NCBI GenBank assembly: GCA_021044545.1
Contig: CP087990.1
Location: 372,001-436,000 of the forward strand
Direction: 5' to 3'
Source: Comamonadaceae bacterium M7527
GTDB lineage: Bacteria > Pseudomonadota > Gammaproteobacteria > Burkholderiales > Burkholderiaceae_C
DNA: 64,000 nucleotides
Positions 24,829 to 33,029 of this stretch are shown here, piece after piece; position 1 is the stretch's first letter; every line of letters starts with the position of its first letter. The notes under the pieces are model-generated. The model was not told the origin of the DNA, searched no databases, and worked only from the letters and a program-made list of their open reading frames with translations. A program made the translations under genes and the position numbers.

Positions 24829-25794
24829 ATGCAAGTGCCCGATCAATCATTTTCAGCACGCGAGTTATTTGGTTTAGACACCGACTTTCGCGTCAACGGC
24901 TTCACCGCTGGTATGGACTTGGTTCCACCGGTTGACCCCGCCTATCAATTTCAGCCCGAGGTGACGCAGGCTATTTTGGCGGGCTTTATGCACAACAAAC
25001 GCGTGTTGGTGCAAGGCTTGCACGGCAGTGGCAAGTCATCACACATAGAGCAGGTGGCCGCGCGATTGAACTGGCCTTGCATGCGTGTGAACCTGGATGG
25101 ACACATCACCCGCCTTGATTTGGTGGGCAAAGACACCATAGTGATGCAAGACGGTCACCAAGTCACCAAATTTCAAGAAGGCATTTTGCCGTGGTGTATG
25201 CGCAAGCCCATTGCGCTCATCCTGGACGAGTACGATGCAGGCCGCCCCGATGTCATGTTTGTGATCCAGCGTGTGCTGGAGCGTGAAGGCTCGTTCACCC
25301 TGATGGAGCAAAACCGCACGCTGCATCCACACAAGGCTTTCCGCTTGTTTGCCACAGCCAACACAGTGGGTCAAGGCAATGTGCAAGGGCTTTACCACGG
25401 CGTGCAGCAAATCAACCAGGCGCAGATGGACCGTTGGAATCTGGTGGTCGCACTGAACTACCTGCCGCCAGAAAAAGAGCTGGCCATTTTGACCGCTCAA
25501 GTCCCCAGCCTCGCTCAGGGCGAGGGCCTGCGCATTGCCAACGCGATGATTGCAATGGCCAATCTCACACGCCAAAGCCATGCCATGGGAGACTTGTCCG
25601 TGCTGATGTCGCCGCGTACCCTTATCAACTGGGGTGAAAATGCAGCGCTTTTCCAAGACCGCGTGCTGGCTTTCAAGTTGTCTTATCTCAACAAGTGTGA
25701 GCCCAGCGAGCACCCCCTGATAGCCGAGCTGTACCAGCGCTGCTTTGCTGAAAATCTGCCGCTTGCCGATACGCACGCGGCGCCACGCGCTTGA
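24829..25794 (+). CDS. CobS-like AAA+ ATPase (cobaltochelatase small-subunit family)
   Basis: A 321-residue MoxR-type AAA+ ATPase of the CobS subfamily. It has the CobS N-terminal REL/VFG region (SARELFGLDTDFRVNGF), FQPEVTQAILAGFMHNKRVL, Walker A GLHGSGKSS (about 63-71), NWPCMRVNLDGHITRLDLVG, Walker B ALILDEYDAGRPDVMFVIQR, sensor LFATANTVGQGNVQGLYHG and NQAQMDRWN. In aerobic B12 synthesis CobS and CobT form the ATPase complex that works with CobN to insert cobalt. No CobN or other cobalamin gene is in this window. It probably remodels or metallates some other enzyme, perhaps in sulfonate catabolism; that is inference. Confidence 0.88.
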   Translation: MQVPDQSFSARELFGLDTDFRVNGFTAGMDLVPPVDPAYQFQPEVTQAILAGFMHNKRVLVQGLHGSGKSSHIEQVAARLNWPCMRVNLDGHITRLDLVGKDTIVMQDGHQVTKFQEGILPWCMRKPIALILDEYDAGRPDVMFVIQRVLEREGSFTLMEQNRTLHPHKAFRLFATANTVGQGNVQGLYHGVQQINQAQMDRWNLVVALNYLPPEKELAILTAQVPSLAQGEGLRIANAMIAMANLTRQSHAMGDLSVLMSPRTLINWGENAALFQDRVLAFKLSYLNKCEPSEHPLIAELYQRCFAENLPLADTHAAPRA

Positions 25795-25801
25795 TCTGCT
25801 C

Positions 25802-27553
25802 GTGTCCGCCACGCACGTGACACCCCAAGCCCCGGTTACAGGCATCGCCTTGCGCGACGCCGATGAACTGTCCGCTGGCGTTGCGCGCGCGCTCACCGGT
25901 GAAATGGGTATTTACCCATCCGCACACCGACTGTTCATAGGTGAGGCGGGCATACAGACGGGTGCCACGCACCATGATTCGCGTACGGACGGCCCCCAGG
26001 CCCGTGCCAGTGCTGACGCGGCCGCCGCGCATTTGCTAGGCGCTACGCTGCGTGATCACCCGTCCCCTGATACCAGCGCCCAGCTGGGTATGGCGCACCT
26101 GGTATACGGCGTGTTGTGTCAATTTCGCGATGAATACACCGTAGCGTCGCGTTGGCCAGGTGTACAACAAAACCTCTTTGAAGCCTACGAACACTGGGTG
26201 ATGCAATTCAAAGCCTCACTCATTACAGAGACCCAAACCGGCTTGTTGCTGTTCACAGTCATTGGCAGCGCGCGCAGCCTGATCAATGGCCAAGCGATTG
26301 CCGACGAAGATACCGATGTCATGGAGACCATGCGGGCCTCCCTGGTTGGACCGCAATGGGGTGGTCACTTTCAGGTCATGCGCCGCCAGCGTCACGACGC
26401 TGCTGCTTACACCCAGGCGGCCTGGTTGGTGGCCTTGGGTGTTGCCCAGTGGTTAGAGGCAGAGGCGCAGTCCTTGCCACCTGGTGCGCGCCGTTTCAGC
26501 AAACGCGCAGCCGCTTTGCTGGCCGCCTTGCTGCGCCCGATTGAAAAGCCTTTTACAGACCTCTTGCAAACCGATTGGGGCGATGGGAAAGACATCAAGG
26601 CGCAGCGCACGGGCTACCGTATCTTTACCGACCGTTTTGACCTGGAGCGCACGGGCGAAGACTTGGTGCGTGCCGCCTTGCTGCCAGGGTACCGGCGACA
26701 GATTGATGACTGGCTGCTGGATTCGCCCGTGAATATTGGCGCGTTGGCGCAGCGTGTGCGTCGGCAATGGGCGGTACCGGTTCGCAATGGCTGGGAGCTG
26801 GAAACCGAGTCTGGCTACCTCAGCGCGGAGCGGCTGTCCATGCTGGTAACGTCGCCGCAAGAGCGCAACGTGTTCAAGCAAGAGCGCTACCAGCCCGACA
26901 TCAGCGCAGCGGTTTCCATCCTGATGGACTGCTCGGGCTCTATGCGCAACCAGTTGCCGCGTGTGTTGCCCATGGTGGAGGTGTTGACCCGCGTATTTGA
27001 GCGTGCGGGTGTTCAAACCGAGGTGTTGGGTTACACCACAGCATCCTGGAACGGCGGCAAAGCCCAAAAGGCGTGGGAGAGGGCGGGCCGACCTGATCAG
27101 CCAGGGCGCTTGGCCGAGCGCCTGCATATGGTGTTGAAGTCGGCCAGTCAAACCCGCCGCGCTGCAGCCCTGTCGATTGCGGCCTTGCTCAAGCCAGACC
27201 TGTACCGCGAAGGTCTTGACGGTGAAGCCGTTCAATGGGCGGCAGACCGCCTGATGGCGTTGCCTGTCACCCAGCGCCTGGTGGTGGTGATCTCAGATGG
27301 CTCGCCAATGGAAACCGCCACACAACGCACCAATGTCGAGTACTACCTAGACCATCATTTGCGTACCGTTTTGCGTCAACTTGAACGTGCTGGGTCGGTG
27401 GCCGTCATGGGGCTTGGTGTTGGCTTAGACCTCAGCGTGTACTACCGCCACTGCCTGGGCTGGACAGATACACACATCGTTCAAACCCAGAGCATTGGCA
27501 ACATCTTGAAGGTGGGTTTCGAGGCGCAACGCGCGCTGCGAAAACGCCACTGA
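25802..27553 (+). CDS. CobT-like VWA-domain protein, partner of the CobS-like ATPase
   Basis: About 583 residues from the GTG seven bases after the CobS stop; an ATG upstream would overlap cobS by 50 bp. The C-terminal half matches CobT: GYRIFTDRFDLERTGEDLVR, GWELETESGYLSAERLSMLV, the VWA MIDAS site MDCSGSMR near residue 376, GYTTASWNGGKAQKAWERAG and VVVISDGSPMETATQ. The long acidic linker usual in CobT is largely absent. MoxR-ATPase/VWA pairs are maturation chaperones. Its stop codon abuts that of the convergent pta gene. A dedicated role beside Xsc is suggested by context only. Confidence 0.85.
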   Translation: MSATHVTPQAPVTGIALRDADELSAGVARALTGEMGIYPSAHRLFIGEAGIQTGATHHDSRTDGPQARASADAAAAHLLGATLRDHPSPDTSAQLGMAHLVYGVLCQFRDEYTVASRWPGVQQNLFEAYEHWVMQFKASLITETQTGLLLFTVIGSARSLINGQAIADEDTDVMETMRASLVGPQWGGHFQVMRRQRHDAAAYTQAAWLVALGVAQWLEAEAQSLPPGARRFSKRAAALLAALLRPIEKPFTDLLQTDWGDGKDIKAQRTGYRIFTDRFDLERTGEDLVRAALLPGYRRQIDDWLLDSPVNIGALAQRVRRQWAVPVRNGWELETESGYLSAERLSMLVTSPQERNVFKQERYQPDISAAVSILMDCSGSMRNQLPRVLPMVEVLTRVFERAGVQTEVLGYTTASWNGGKAQKAWERAGRPDQPGRLAERLHMVLKSASQTRRAAALSIAALLKPDLYREGLDGEAVQWAADRLMALPVTQRLVVVISDGSPMETATQRTNVEYYLDHHLRTVLRQLERAGSVAVMGLGVGLDLSVYYRHCLGWTDTHIVQTQSIGNILKVGFEAQRALRKRH

Positions 27554-28537
27554 TCAAGACTGTGCCTGCACCACAGTCGTGCAAATTACGCCGTAGACAT
27601 CTTGCGCTGAACACCCCCTGGACAAATCATTTGCGGGTTTGTTCAAGCCTTGCAACAAGGGCCCCAAGGCGGTGAACCCGCCTAAACGCTCAGCCAGCTT
27701 GTATCCAATGTTGCCTGCATCCAAATTGGGAAACACCAGCACGTTGGCGTTGCCCTTGACCTTGGACTGTGGGATTTTGCGCGCTGCGATAGCAGGCACC
27801 AGTGCCGCGTCCAGTTGCAACTCGCCGTCTACCGGCAGATCGGGTCGCAGGTCGCGTAGCAGCGCGGTGGCTTCTTGCACCTTGGTCACGCGCTCGTGGC
27901 GTGCGCTGCCGGCGGTTGAAAAAGACAACATCGCCAGCCTCGGCTCAACGGCCATCAGCTGGCGCGCACTATTTGCCGCTGCGCTGGCAATATGTGCCAA
28001 CTCTTGTGCGCTTGGCTCAATAACCAAACCGCAGTCCGTAAATACAAATTGCTGCGGCAACTGTGTGCCATCGCCCGCCTTGTACATCAAGAAAAAGCTG
28101 GACACCAACGGTGTGCCCTTGGCCACGCCAATCAATTGAATGCTTGTACGCACCACGTCTGCGGTGGTCGTTATTGCACCGCACACCATGCCGTCGGCAT
28201 CACCCTCGCGCACCAGCATGGCGGCGAAGGTCAAGGGGTTTTCAATGCGCTTCAAGGCGTCTTCAATGCTGAGGTTTTCCTTGGCGCGGCATAGTTGCAA
28301 CGCCTTGGCCAATCGGTAGCGGTGCTCATCTGTCTGTGGGTCGTGAACCACCACATCGGCAGGCCAAACGGTCCCGGCCGCGCCTTGTGCGTCAGCGGCA
28401 TGGCCAACAAAAATGATTTGTGCCACGCCATCGGCGTGCGCCTTCAAGCCCGCCTCGCGCACACGGGCATCTGCCAGCTCGGGTAAGACGAGGCGTTTGG
28501 GTGAGCGTTTCGCGCGCGCGGCTAATTCGTTGATCAT
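27554..28537 (-). CDS. pta: Phosphate acetyltransferase
   Basis: A 327-residue short-form Pta consisting of the catalytic PTA_PTB domain only. It begins KRLVLPELADARVREAGLKA and contains DADGMVCGAITTTADVVRTS, the MLSFSTAGSARHERVTKVQE substrate loop, VDGELQLDAALVPAIAARKI and NVLVFPNLDAGNIGYKLAER. It converts acetyl phosphate from Xsc plus CoA into acetyl-CoA. It is encoded directly downstream of xsc, the conserved arrangement in sulfonate degraders, with a terminator-like hairpin between the two genes. Confidence 0.95.
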   Translation of the reverse strand: MINELAARAKRSPKRLVLPELADARVREAGLKAHADGVAQIIFVGHAADAQGAAGTVWPADVVVHDPQTDEHRYRLAKALQLCRAKENLSIEDALKRIENPLTFAAMLVREGDADGMVCGAITTTADVVRTSIQLIGVAKGTPLVSSFFLMYKAGDGTQLPQQFVFTDCGLVIEPSAQELAHIASAAANSARQLMAVEPRLAMLSFSTAGSARHERVTKVQEATALLRDLRPDLPVDGELQLDAALVPAIAARKIPQSKVKGNANVLVFPNLDAGNIGYKLAERLGGFTALGPLLQGLNKPANDLSRGCSAQDVYGVICTTVVQAQS

Positions 28538-28563
28538 GGTGCTGAAGTTTTAACCATAAAAAA

Positions 28564-28608
28564 GGGCCAACCTGCCCAACGCACAACGGCGCATGACAGG
28601 TTAGCCCT
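28564..28608 (-). terminator. Terminator-like hairpin between xsc and pta
   Basis: On the minus strand AGGGCTAACCTG pairs with CAGGTTGGCCCT (one mismatch), followed by a run of six T. This looks like an intrinsic terminator placed after xsc, so pta may depend on partial read-through or its own promoter. Confidence 0.75.
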
Positions 28609-28619
28609 ATGGGTTTGCC

Positions 28620-30428
28620 TTAAACGAAGTCTTTGTACTTGTCCAGCAAACGAACGGGTTTCGCCAACGCATCGCGGCGGAAGGGATCACCCAATTCACG
28701 GGTACACATGATTTCGATAACGCAGGTCTTGCCTTCGTTCATCTGCATGTCTATGGCCTTCTTCAGCGCGGTGCCAACGTCTTCCAGCTTATCGACAACA
28801 ATGGCTTCAGCACCCATGGCTTGTGCCATGCCTGCAAAGCTTTCGCTCTCGAGTTCACCGGCCACGAAGCGGCGGTTGTAGAAGTCAACCTGGTTCTTCT
28901 TCTCGGCACCCCACTGGCGGTTGTGGAACACCACAGCCGTTACGGGAATGTTGTGACGAACCGCAGTCATGATTTCCACCATACTCATTGCCCATGCACC
29001 GTCGCCAGCGTAAGCAATGGCGGGGCGATCAGGTGCGCCGTACTTGGCGCCAATGATGGTTGGCAATGCGTAACCGCAGTTACCGAAGCTCATGGGTGCA
29101 AAGAAGCTGCGTGGCTCGTCAAAGCGCAAGTAGCTGTTGGCTACCGAGTTGATGTTGCCGATATCGGTTGACACCATTGCGCGCTTGGGCATGGCTTTTT
29201 CCAGCTCACGCAACACCTGGCGGGGGTGCAAGTATTCACCGCCGCTGAAAGGCTTCTCGCCTTTGGCTTCTTCGATCATGTCCAGGCTGTAAGCGTCACG
29301 CTCGTGTGTCCACTCGTCCAGCTCTTTTTCCCAGGCTGCTTTTTCAGCGGCGATGGTTTTGGCGCGGGCATCTTTGGTTGCATCGCAGGCCAAGGCCTTG
29401 CCAGCCAAGCGCTCGGTAATGGCTTTTGCAGCGGCTTTCGCATCGCCACAAATGCCCACAGAAATTTTCTTCACCAAGCCCAAGTTGGTGTGATCGGCTT
29501 CAACTTGAATGATCTTGGCTTCTTTGGGCCAGTAGTCCAAACCGTGCTGCGGCAAAGTGCCGAATGGGCCCATGCGTGAACCCAATGCCACCACCACGTC
29601 CGCCTGCGCGATCAACTTCATGGCGGCCTTGGAACCTTGGTAGCCCAAAGGGCCTGCCCACAGGGGATGGCTTGCTGGGAAAGCATCGTTGCGCAAGTAG
29701 CCGGTTACCACGGGTGCGCCCAGGCGCTCAGCCAAAGCCTGGCATTCTGCGACTGCATCGCCCATCACAACGCCGCCGCCTGACAAGATCACTGGGAACT
29801 TGGCCGTTGCCAGCAATTCTGCGGCTTCGTTCAGGCTGTTCTCGCCACCGGCGCCACGCTCAATCGTTTGCTCGGCGGGAATTTCGCAGGTGACTTCACC
29901 GTAGAAGTAATCACGGGGAATGTTCAACTGGGTGGGGCCCATTTCTGAAATGGCGCGGTCAAACACACGACCGGTGTACTCGGCCATGCGCTTGGGGTTG
30001 TTCACGTGGCCCTGGTACTTGGTGAACTCCTGGAACATGGGCAACTGGTTGGCTTCCTGGAAGCCACCCAAACCCATACCCATGGTGCCGGTCTCAGGCG
30101 TAATGATCACAACTGGGCTGTGTGCCCAAAATGCCGCAGCAATTGATGTCACGCAGTTGCTGATACCGGGGCCGTTTTGGCCAATCACCACACCGTGGCG
30201 GCCGGTAACGCGGGCATAACCATCGGCCATGTGACCTGCGCCTTGCTCATGCACAACGGGAATCAATGTGATGCCAGCTGGAGCAAAAATGTCCATGGCA
30301 TCCATAAAGGCCGAGCCCATGATGCCGAACATGGCCTTCACGCCACGCGCGACCATGGTTTCGACGAAAGCCTCGGACGGCGTCATGCGCTGGGGACCAG
30401 AGGGTACTTGCGGTGAGGTGCTGTTCAT
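28620..30428 (-). CDS. xsc: Sulfoacetaldehyde acetyltransferase
   Basis: A 602-residue thiamine-diphosphate enzyme of the acetolactate-synthase superfamily. It desulfonates sulfoacetaldehyde with phosphate to acetyl phosphate and sulfite. Visible are the catalytic-glutamate region PVVHEQGAGHMADGYARVTG, the Xsc-type TPETGTMGMGLGGFQEANQL, RDYFYGEVTCEIP, and the TPP/Mg motif YAGDGAWAMSMVEIMTAVRH with HNRQWGAEKKNQVDFYNRRF. Length and the FYNRRFVAGELE segment fit Xsc rather than acetolactate synthase. It is the convergence point for taurine, isethionate and related sulfonates, matching the genes upstream in this island. Confidence 0.97.
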   Translation of the reverse strand: MNSTSPQVPSGPQRMTPSEAFVETMVARGVKAMFGIMGSAFMDAMDIFAPAGITLIPVVHEQGAGHMADGYARVTGRHGVVIGQNGPGISNCVTSIAAAFWAHSPVVIITPETGTMGMGLGGFQEANQLPMFQEFTKYQGHVNNPKRMAEYTGRVFDRAISEMGPTQLNIPRDYFYGEVTCEIPAEQTIERGAGGENSLNEAAELLATAKFPVILSGGGVVMGDAVAECQALAERLGAPVVTGYLRNDAFPASHPLWAGPLGYQGSKAAMKLIAQADVVVALGSRMGPFGTLPQHGLDYWPKEAKIIQVEADHTNLGLVKKISVGICGDAKAAAKAITERLAGKALACDATKDARAKTIAAEKAAWEKELDEWTHERDAYSLDMIEEAKGEKPFSGGEYLHPRQVLRELEKAMPKRAMVSTDIGNINSVANSYLRFDEPRSFFAPMSFGNCGYALPTIIGAKYGAPDRPAIAYAGDGAWAMSMVEIMTAVRHNIPVTAVVFHNRQWGAEKKNQVDFYNRRFVAGELESESFAGMAQAMGAEAIVVDKLEDVGTALKKAIDMQMNEGKTCVIEIMCTRELGDPFRRDALAKPVRLLDKYKDFV

Positions 30429-30648
30429 GATTTCTCCAAAAGTGGTACAAAAAGTTCCAAAAAAATGATTGGTGACGGATTCTAATCACGCCTGCACCAC
30501 ATTGGCAAGAAATATTTTTATTTGAGCCGAATTATTCCAAAAATCGGAATTCAAAGCCCTACTCGGTCTCAAGTCACAGCTTCTCACGTCACAGTTTGTA
30601 GGCCCTCCATGTTGGGACTGGCTTGGGTCTGGCTTGGGTCCAGCCCAA
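30429..30648. promoter_or_regulatory. xsc upstream region with ATTCC-N7-GGAAT inverted repeat
   Basis: The 220-bp AT-rich stretch upstream of xsc contains ATTCC (30534-30538) and GGAAT (30546-30550), flanked by GAATT and AATTC. Sequences TTGAGCCGA and CAAAGCCCT occur nearby but do not keep the 23-bp spacing of the paired repeats seen elsewhere in the island. Promoter function is likely; the regulator is not clear. Confidence 0.4.
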
Positions 30649-31463
30649 TTACTGCGCGTTGGGGAAGAAAAGTTGCTCGCCACCTATGGTGTAGCTGGCA
30701 ATGGCGGCTTGGCCCAATGGGCTCAATACCCAGTTAACAAACTGCTGGCCCCGCGCGGTGTTGACGTGTGGGTGCTTGGCAGCACTCACCAACATGATGC
30801 CGTACTGGTTAAACAATCGCTTGTCACCCTCTAGCAGCACGCTTAAATCACCACGGTTTTTAAAGTTGAGCCAAGTGGCGCGGTCGGTCAGCACATAGGC
30901 ATTGCTGGCAGACGCCATGTTTAAAGCGGGGCCCATGCCGCAGCCGCATTCTTTGTAGCCGGTGCCTTTGCTGGCGTTGTCGCCCAGCAGCTTCCAGTAG
31001 CGCAGCTCGGCGGCGTGTGTGCGCTTTTGTCACCACGAGAGATGAAGGCGGCATTCGCATTGCTGATGCGCTGTAGGCCGTTGCCAATATCATTGCCGCG
31101 TGCACCGGCTGGGTCTGACTTGGGGCCAACCACTACAAAGTCGTTGTACATCACGTTGTAGCGCTTGTCCGCAAATCCATCTGCCACAAACAGGTTTTCT
31201 TTTGCTGTGTCGTGCACAAACAGCACGTCTGCGTCACCACGCCGTGCCATGTCAATGGCTTGCCCAGTGCCCAGTGCCACCACCTTGACGTCTATGCCTG
31301 AGACCTTTTTGAAAATGGGCAATATGTGTGCAAAAAGACCCGACTGTTCGGTGGAGGTGGTGGACGCCACCACGATGGAAGGCGTTTGGGCCTCGGCATG
31401 CAGACTCAAGCTCAGCAACAGCGCGGTTGCAGTGATCTTCAGGTGGGTGGCAAGACGGTTCAT
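30649..31463 (-). CDS. tupA: Tungstate ABC transporter substrate-binding protein (TupA-like, frameshifted)
   Basis: A periplasmic binding protein with the signal peptide MNRLATHLKITATALLLSLS. The TupA pattern follows: IVVASTTSTEQSGLFAHILP, VVALGTGQAIDMARRGDADV, LFVHDTAKENLFVADGF and VMYNDFVVVGPKSDPAG. After AAFISRGDKS the frame changes near 31022 and continues in the next frame through ECGCGMGPALNMASASNAYV and LTDRATWLNFKNR to the end, as if one G of a Gly codon were missing. With that restored the protein is about 271 residues, normal for TupA. TTSTxxSG marks tungstate- rather than molybdate-type receptors. Confidence 0.85.
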
Positions 31464-32176
31464 TAGATTTCTCCTTTAATAAAAGCCAAGGCTTCTGGAC
31501 ACTGCGCCTCTAGATGAGACTCATTGAAAAACTGCGCAACAGGCATGTCAGCCAGCAGGCTGCCTTGTTGCAAATACCACACGCGCTGGGCCAGGCGCTT
31601 CACTTGGCCCAGGTTGTGGCTGCTGAAAATGAGTGTGCTGTCGTCGCTTTGCGCAAACGTCGCAATCAGGGCTTCCACGTCGCGCTTGGCATGGGGGTCC
31701 AGGCTGGCCGTGGGCTCGTCCAGCAGCCACAAGCGTGGGCGCAGCACCCAGGCCCTGGCCAATGCCATGCGCTGTAATTGCCCGCCAGACAGGGTTCGGC
31801 CATTTTGCTCAGCCACTGCTTGCAGCCCCATTTTGTGCAGACCTTGCATGGCCAGGGACTTGGTGTGCGCCCATGGCACAGACTGCAGCCACAGCGCCAC
31901 GCGTATGTTGTTGAGCGTGCTCATGCGCATGGCGTAAGGGCGTTGAAACAACATGGCCATCGCGCCTTTTTCGCACAGCGACGGTGCACGCCACGCCTGG
32001 CCTTGCGTGGCTTGCAAGCCGTGCAGCGCCCGCAGCAGCGTGCTTTTGCCGCTGCCGTTGGGCCCTATGATGGCAATGCGTTCACCGGCGTGCACTTGCA
32101 AGCTGATGTTGCGCAGCGCCTTCACTTGGCGCAGGCCACCCATTGAGGCGCTGACTTGTTGCCAGTCAAACAGCAT
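31463..32176 (-). CDS. tupC: Tungstate ABC transporter ATP-binding protein (TupC-like)
   Basis: An ABC ATPase of 237 residues with Walker A IIGPNGSGKSTLLRALHGL, the Q-loop MLFQRPYAMR, the signature TLSGGQLQRMALARAW and Walker B LWLLDEPTASLDPHAKR, then the H-loop FSSHNLGQVKRLAQRV. Its ATG overlaps the TGA of the permease gene (TGATG) and its TAA overlaps the ATG of tupA, so the three genes are tightly coupled. A GTG one codon upstream is an alternative start. It powers import of tungstate, with molybdate possible. Confidence 0.9.
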   Translation of the reverse strand: MLFDWQQVSASMGGLRQVKALRNISLQVHAGERIAIIGPNGSGKSTLLRALHGLQATQGQAWRAPSLCEKGAMAMLFQRPYAMRMSTLNNIRVALWLQSVPWAHTKSLAMQGLHKMGLQAVAEQNGRTLSGGQLQRMALARAWVLRPRLWLLDEPTASLDPHAKRDVEALIATFAQSDDSTLIFSSHNLGQVKRLAQRVWYLQQGSLLADMPVAQFFNESHLEAQCPEALAFIKGEI

Positions 32177-32901
32177 CACAAGACCCCCTGTGCTGGAGCC
32201 ACGTCCACGCGCTCACGCCATAGGCGCACCCACGACACGGCGGCATTGAGCAGCAGTACCAGCAGCAACAGCACCACACCCAGGCCCAGCGCCATGGGTA
32301 AATCCCCCTTGCTGGTCTCAAGGGCAATGGCCGTGGTCATGACGCGTGTAAAGCCTTCTATGTTGCCGCCCACAATCATCACGGTGCCCACTTCTGCAAT
32401 GGCGCGACCAAATACCGCCAACAAAACCGTCAGCAAGGCGTAGCGCTCATCCCAGCCCAGTAACAGGCCCCGGTTGAGTGTGGTGGCACCCACCGACAGC
32501 AGTTGCTCGCCGTAGCGCTGGTCAGCGTCTTCAATGGCTTGGCGGGTGAGGGCGGTGGCTATGGGCAGCACCAGTGCGGTTTGGGCAATCACCATGGCTT
32601 GAAACGTGAACAGCCAGCCCAAAAAGCCCAAGGGACCTGATCGCGACAACAGCAAATACACCACCAGGCCCACCACCACCGCGGGAACGCCCAGTGATGT
32701 ATTGAGCAGCGTAAGCACCAAGTTGCGCCCTTTGAAACGTGCCACCGCAAGCCAGGCACCCAAGACCATGCCCATGCCGCATGCCAGTAGTGTGGCCGTG
32801 GCGCTCACGCCCACAGACCGCGTTACAACGCCCCACAACACGGGGTCGGCTGAGGCGATGAGGGCCAGTGCTTGTAGCAAGCTGTCAGAGAAGGTATTCA
32901 T
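32176..32901 (-). CDS. tupB: Tungstate ABC transporter permease (TupB-like)
   Basis: A 241-residue inner-membrane permease with about five to six helices. It has the TupB core LLNTSLGVPAVVVGLVVYLL, SRSGPLGFLGWLFTFQAMVI, the cytoplasmic EAA-like loop LLSVGATTLNRGLLLGWDER and VFGRAIAEVGTVMIVGGNIE. It is first in the order permease-ATPase-binding protein, whereas the usual order has the binding protein first. It is divergent from a ModE-like regulator. Confidence 0.9.
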   Translation of the reverse strand: MNTFSDSLLQALALIASADPVLWGVVTRSVGVSATATLLACGMGMVLGAWLAVARFKGRNLVLTLLNTSLGVPAVVVGLVVYLLLSRSGPLGFLGWLFTFQAMVIAQTALVLPIATALTRQAIEDADQRYGEQLLSVGATTLNRGLLLGWDERYALLTVLLAVFGRAIAEVGTVMIVGGNIEGFTRVMTTAIALETSKGDLPMALGLGVVLLLLVLLLNAAVSWVRLWRERVDVAPAQGVL

Positions 32902-33019
32902 AGCGATGGCGCATGCTATGTGTATCGGCCTGGCAGCGTTGCGTGGGGTTGAAAGCTATGTAATGGTTTGCATAAGCACAGCTTGCGTTGTTGGGCAGTG
33001 ATGCCTTTGAATTCAGGCA
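32899..33019. promoter_or_regulatory. Inverted repeats between tupB and the ModE-like regulator
   Basis: CATAGC (32899-32904) pairs with GCTATG (32915-32920) over the tupB start codon, and TGCCT (33002-33006) pairs with AGGCA (33015-33019) just before the regulator ATG. Both are candidate sites for autoregulation by the divergent ModE-like protein. They do not match the standard ModE box closely. Confidence 0.4.
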
Positions 33020-33029
33020 CACTTCGCCT

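Noticed and set aside
24829..25794. CbbQ RuBisCO activase as identity of the AAA+ gene, given cbbM in the window
   Set aside because: The sequence follows CobS closely (RVNLDGHITRLDLVG, QGNVQGLYHG) and the partner is CobT-type, not CbbO; cbbM is 24 kb away.
28620..30428. Acetolactate synthase as identity of the thiamine-diphosphate enzyme
   Set aside because: The FYNRRFVAGELE and TPETGTMGMGLGGFQ segments, the length and the adjacent pta all fit Xsc.
30521..30560. TTGAGCCGA and CAAAGCCCT upstream of xsc as a third TauR-type paired repeat
   Set aside because: Half sites are imperfect and the spacing is about 30 bp, not 23 bp.
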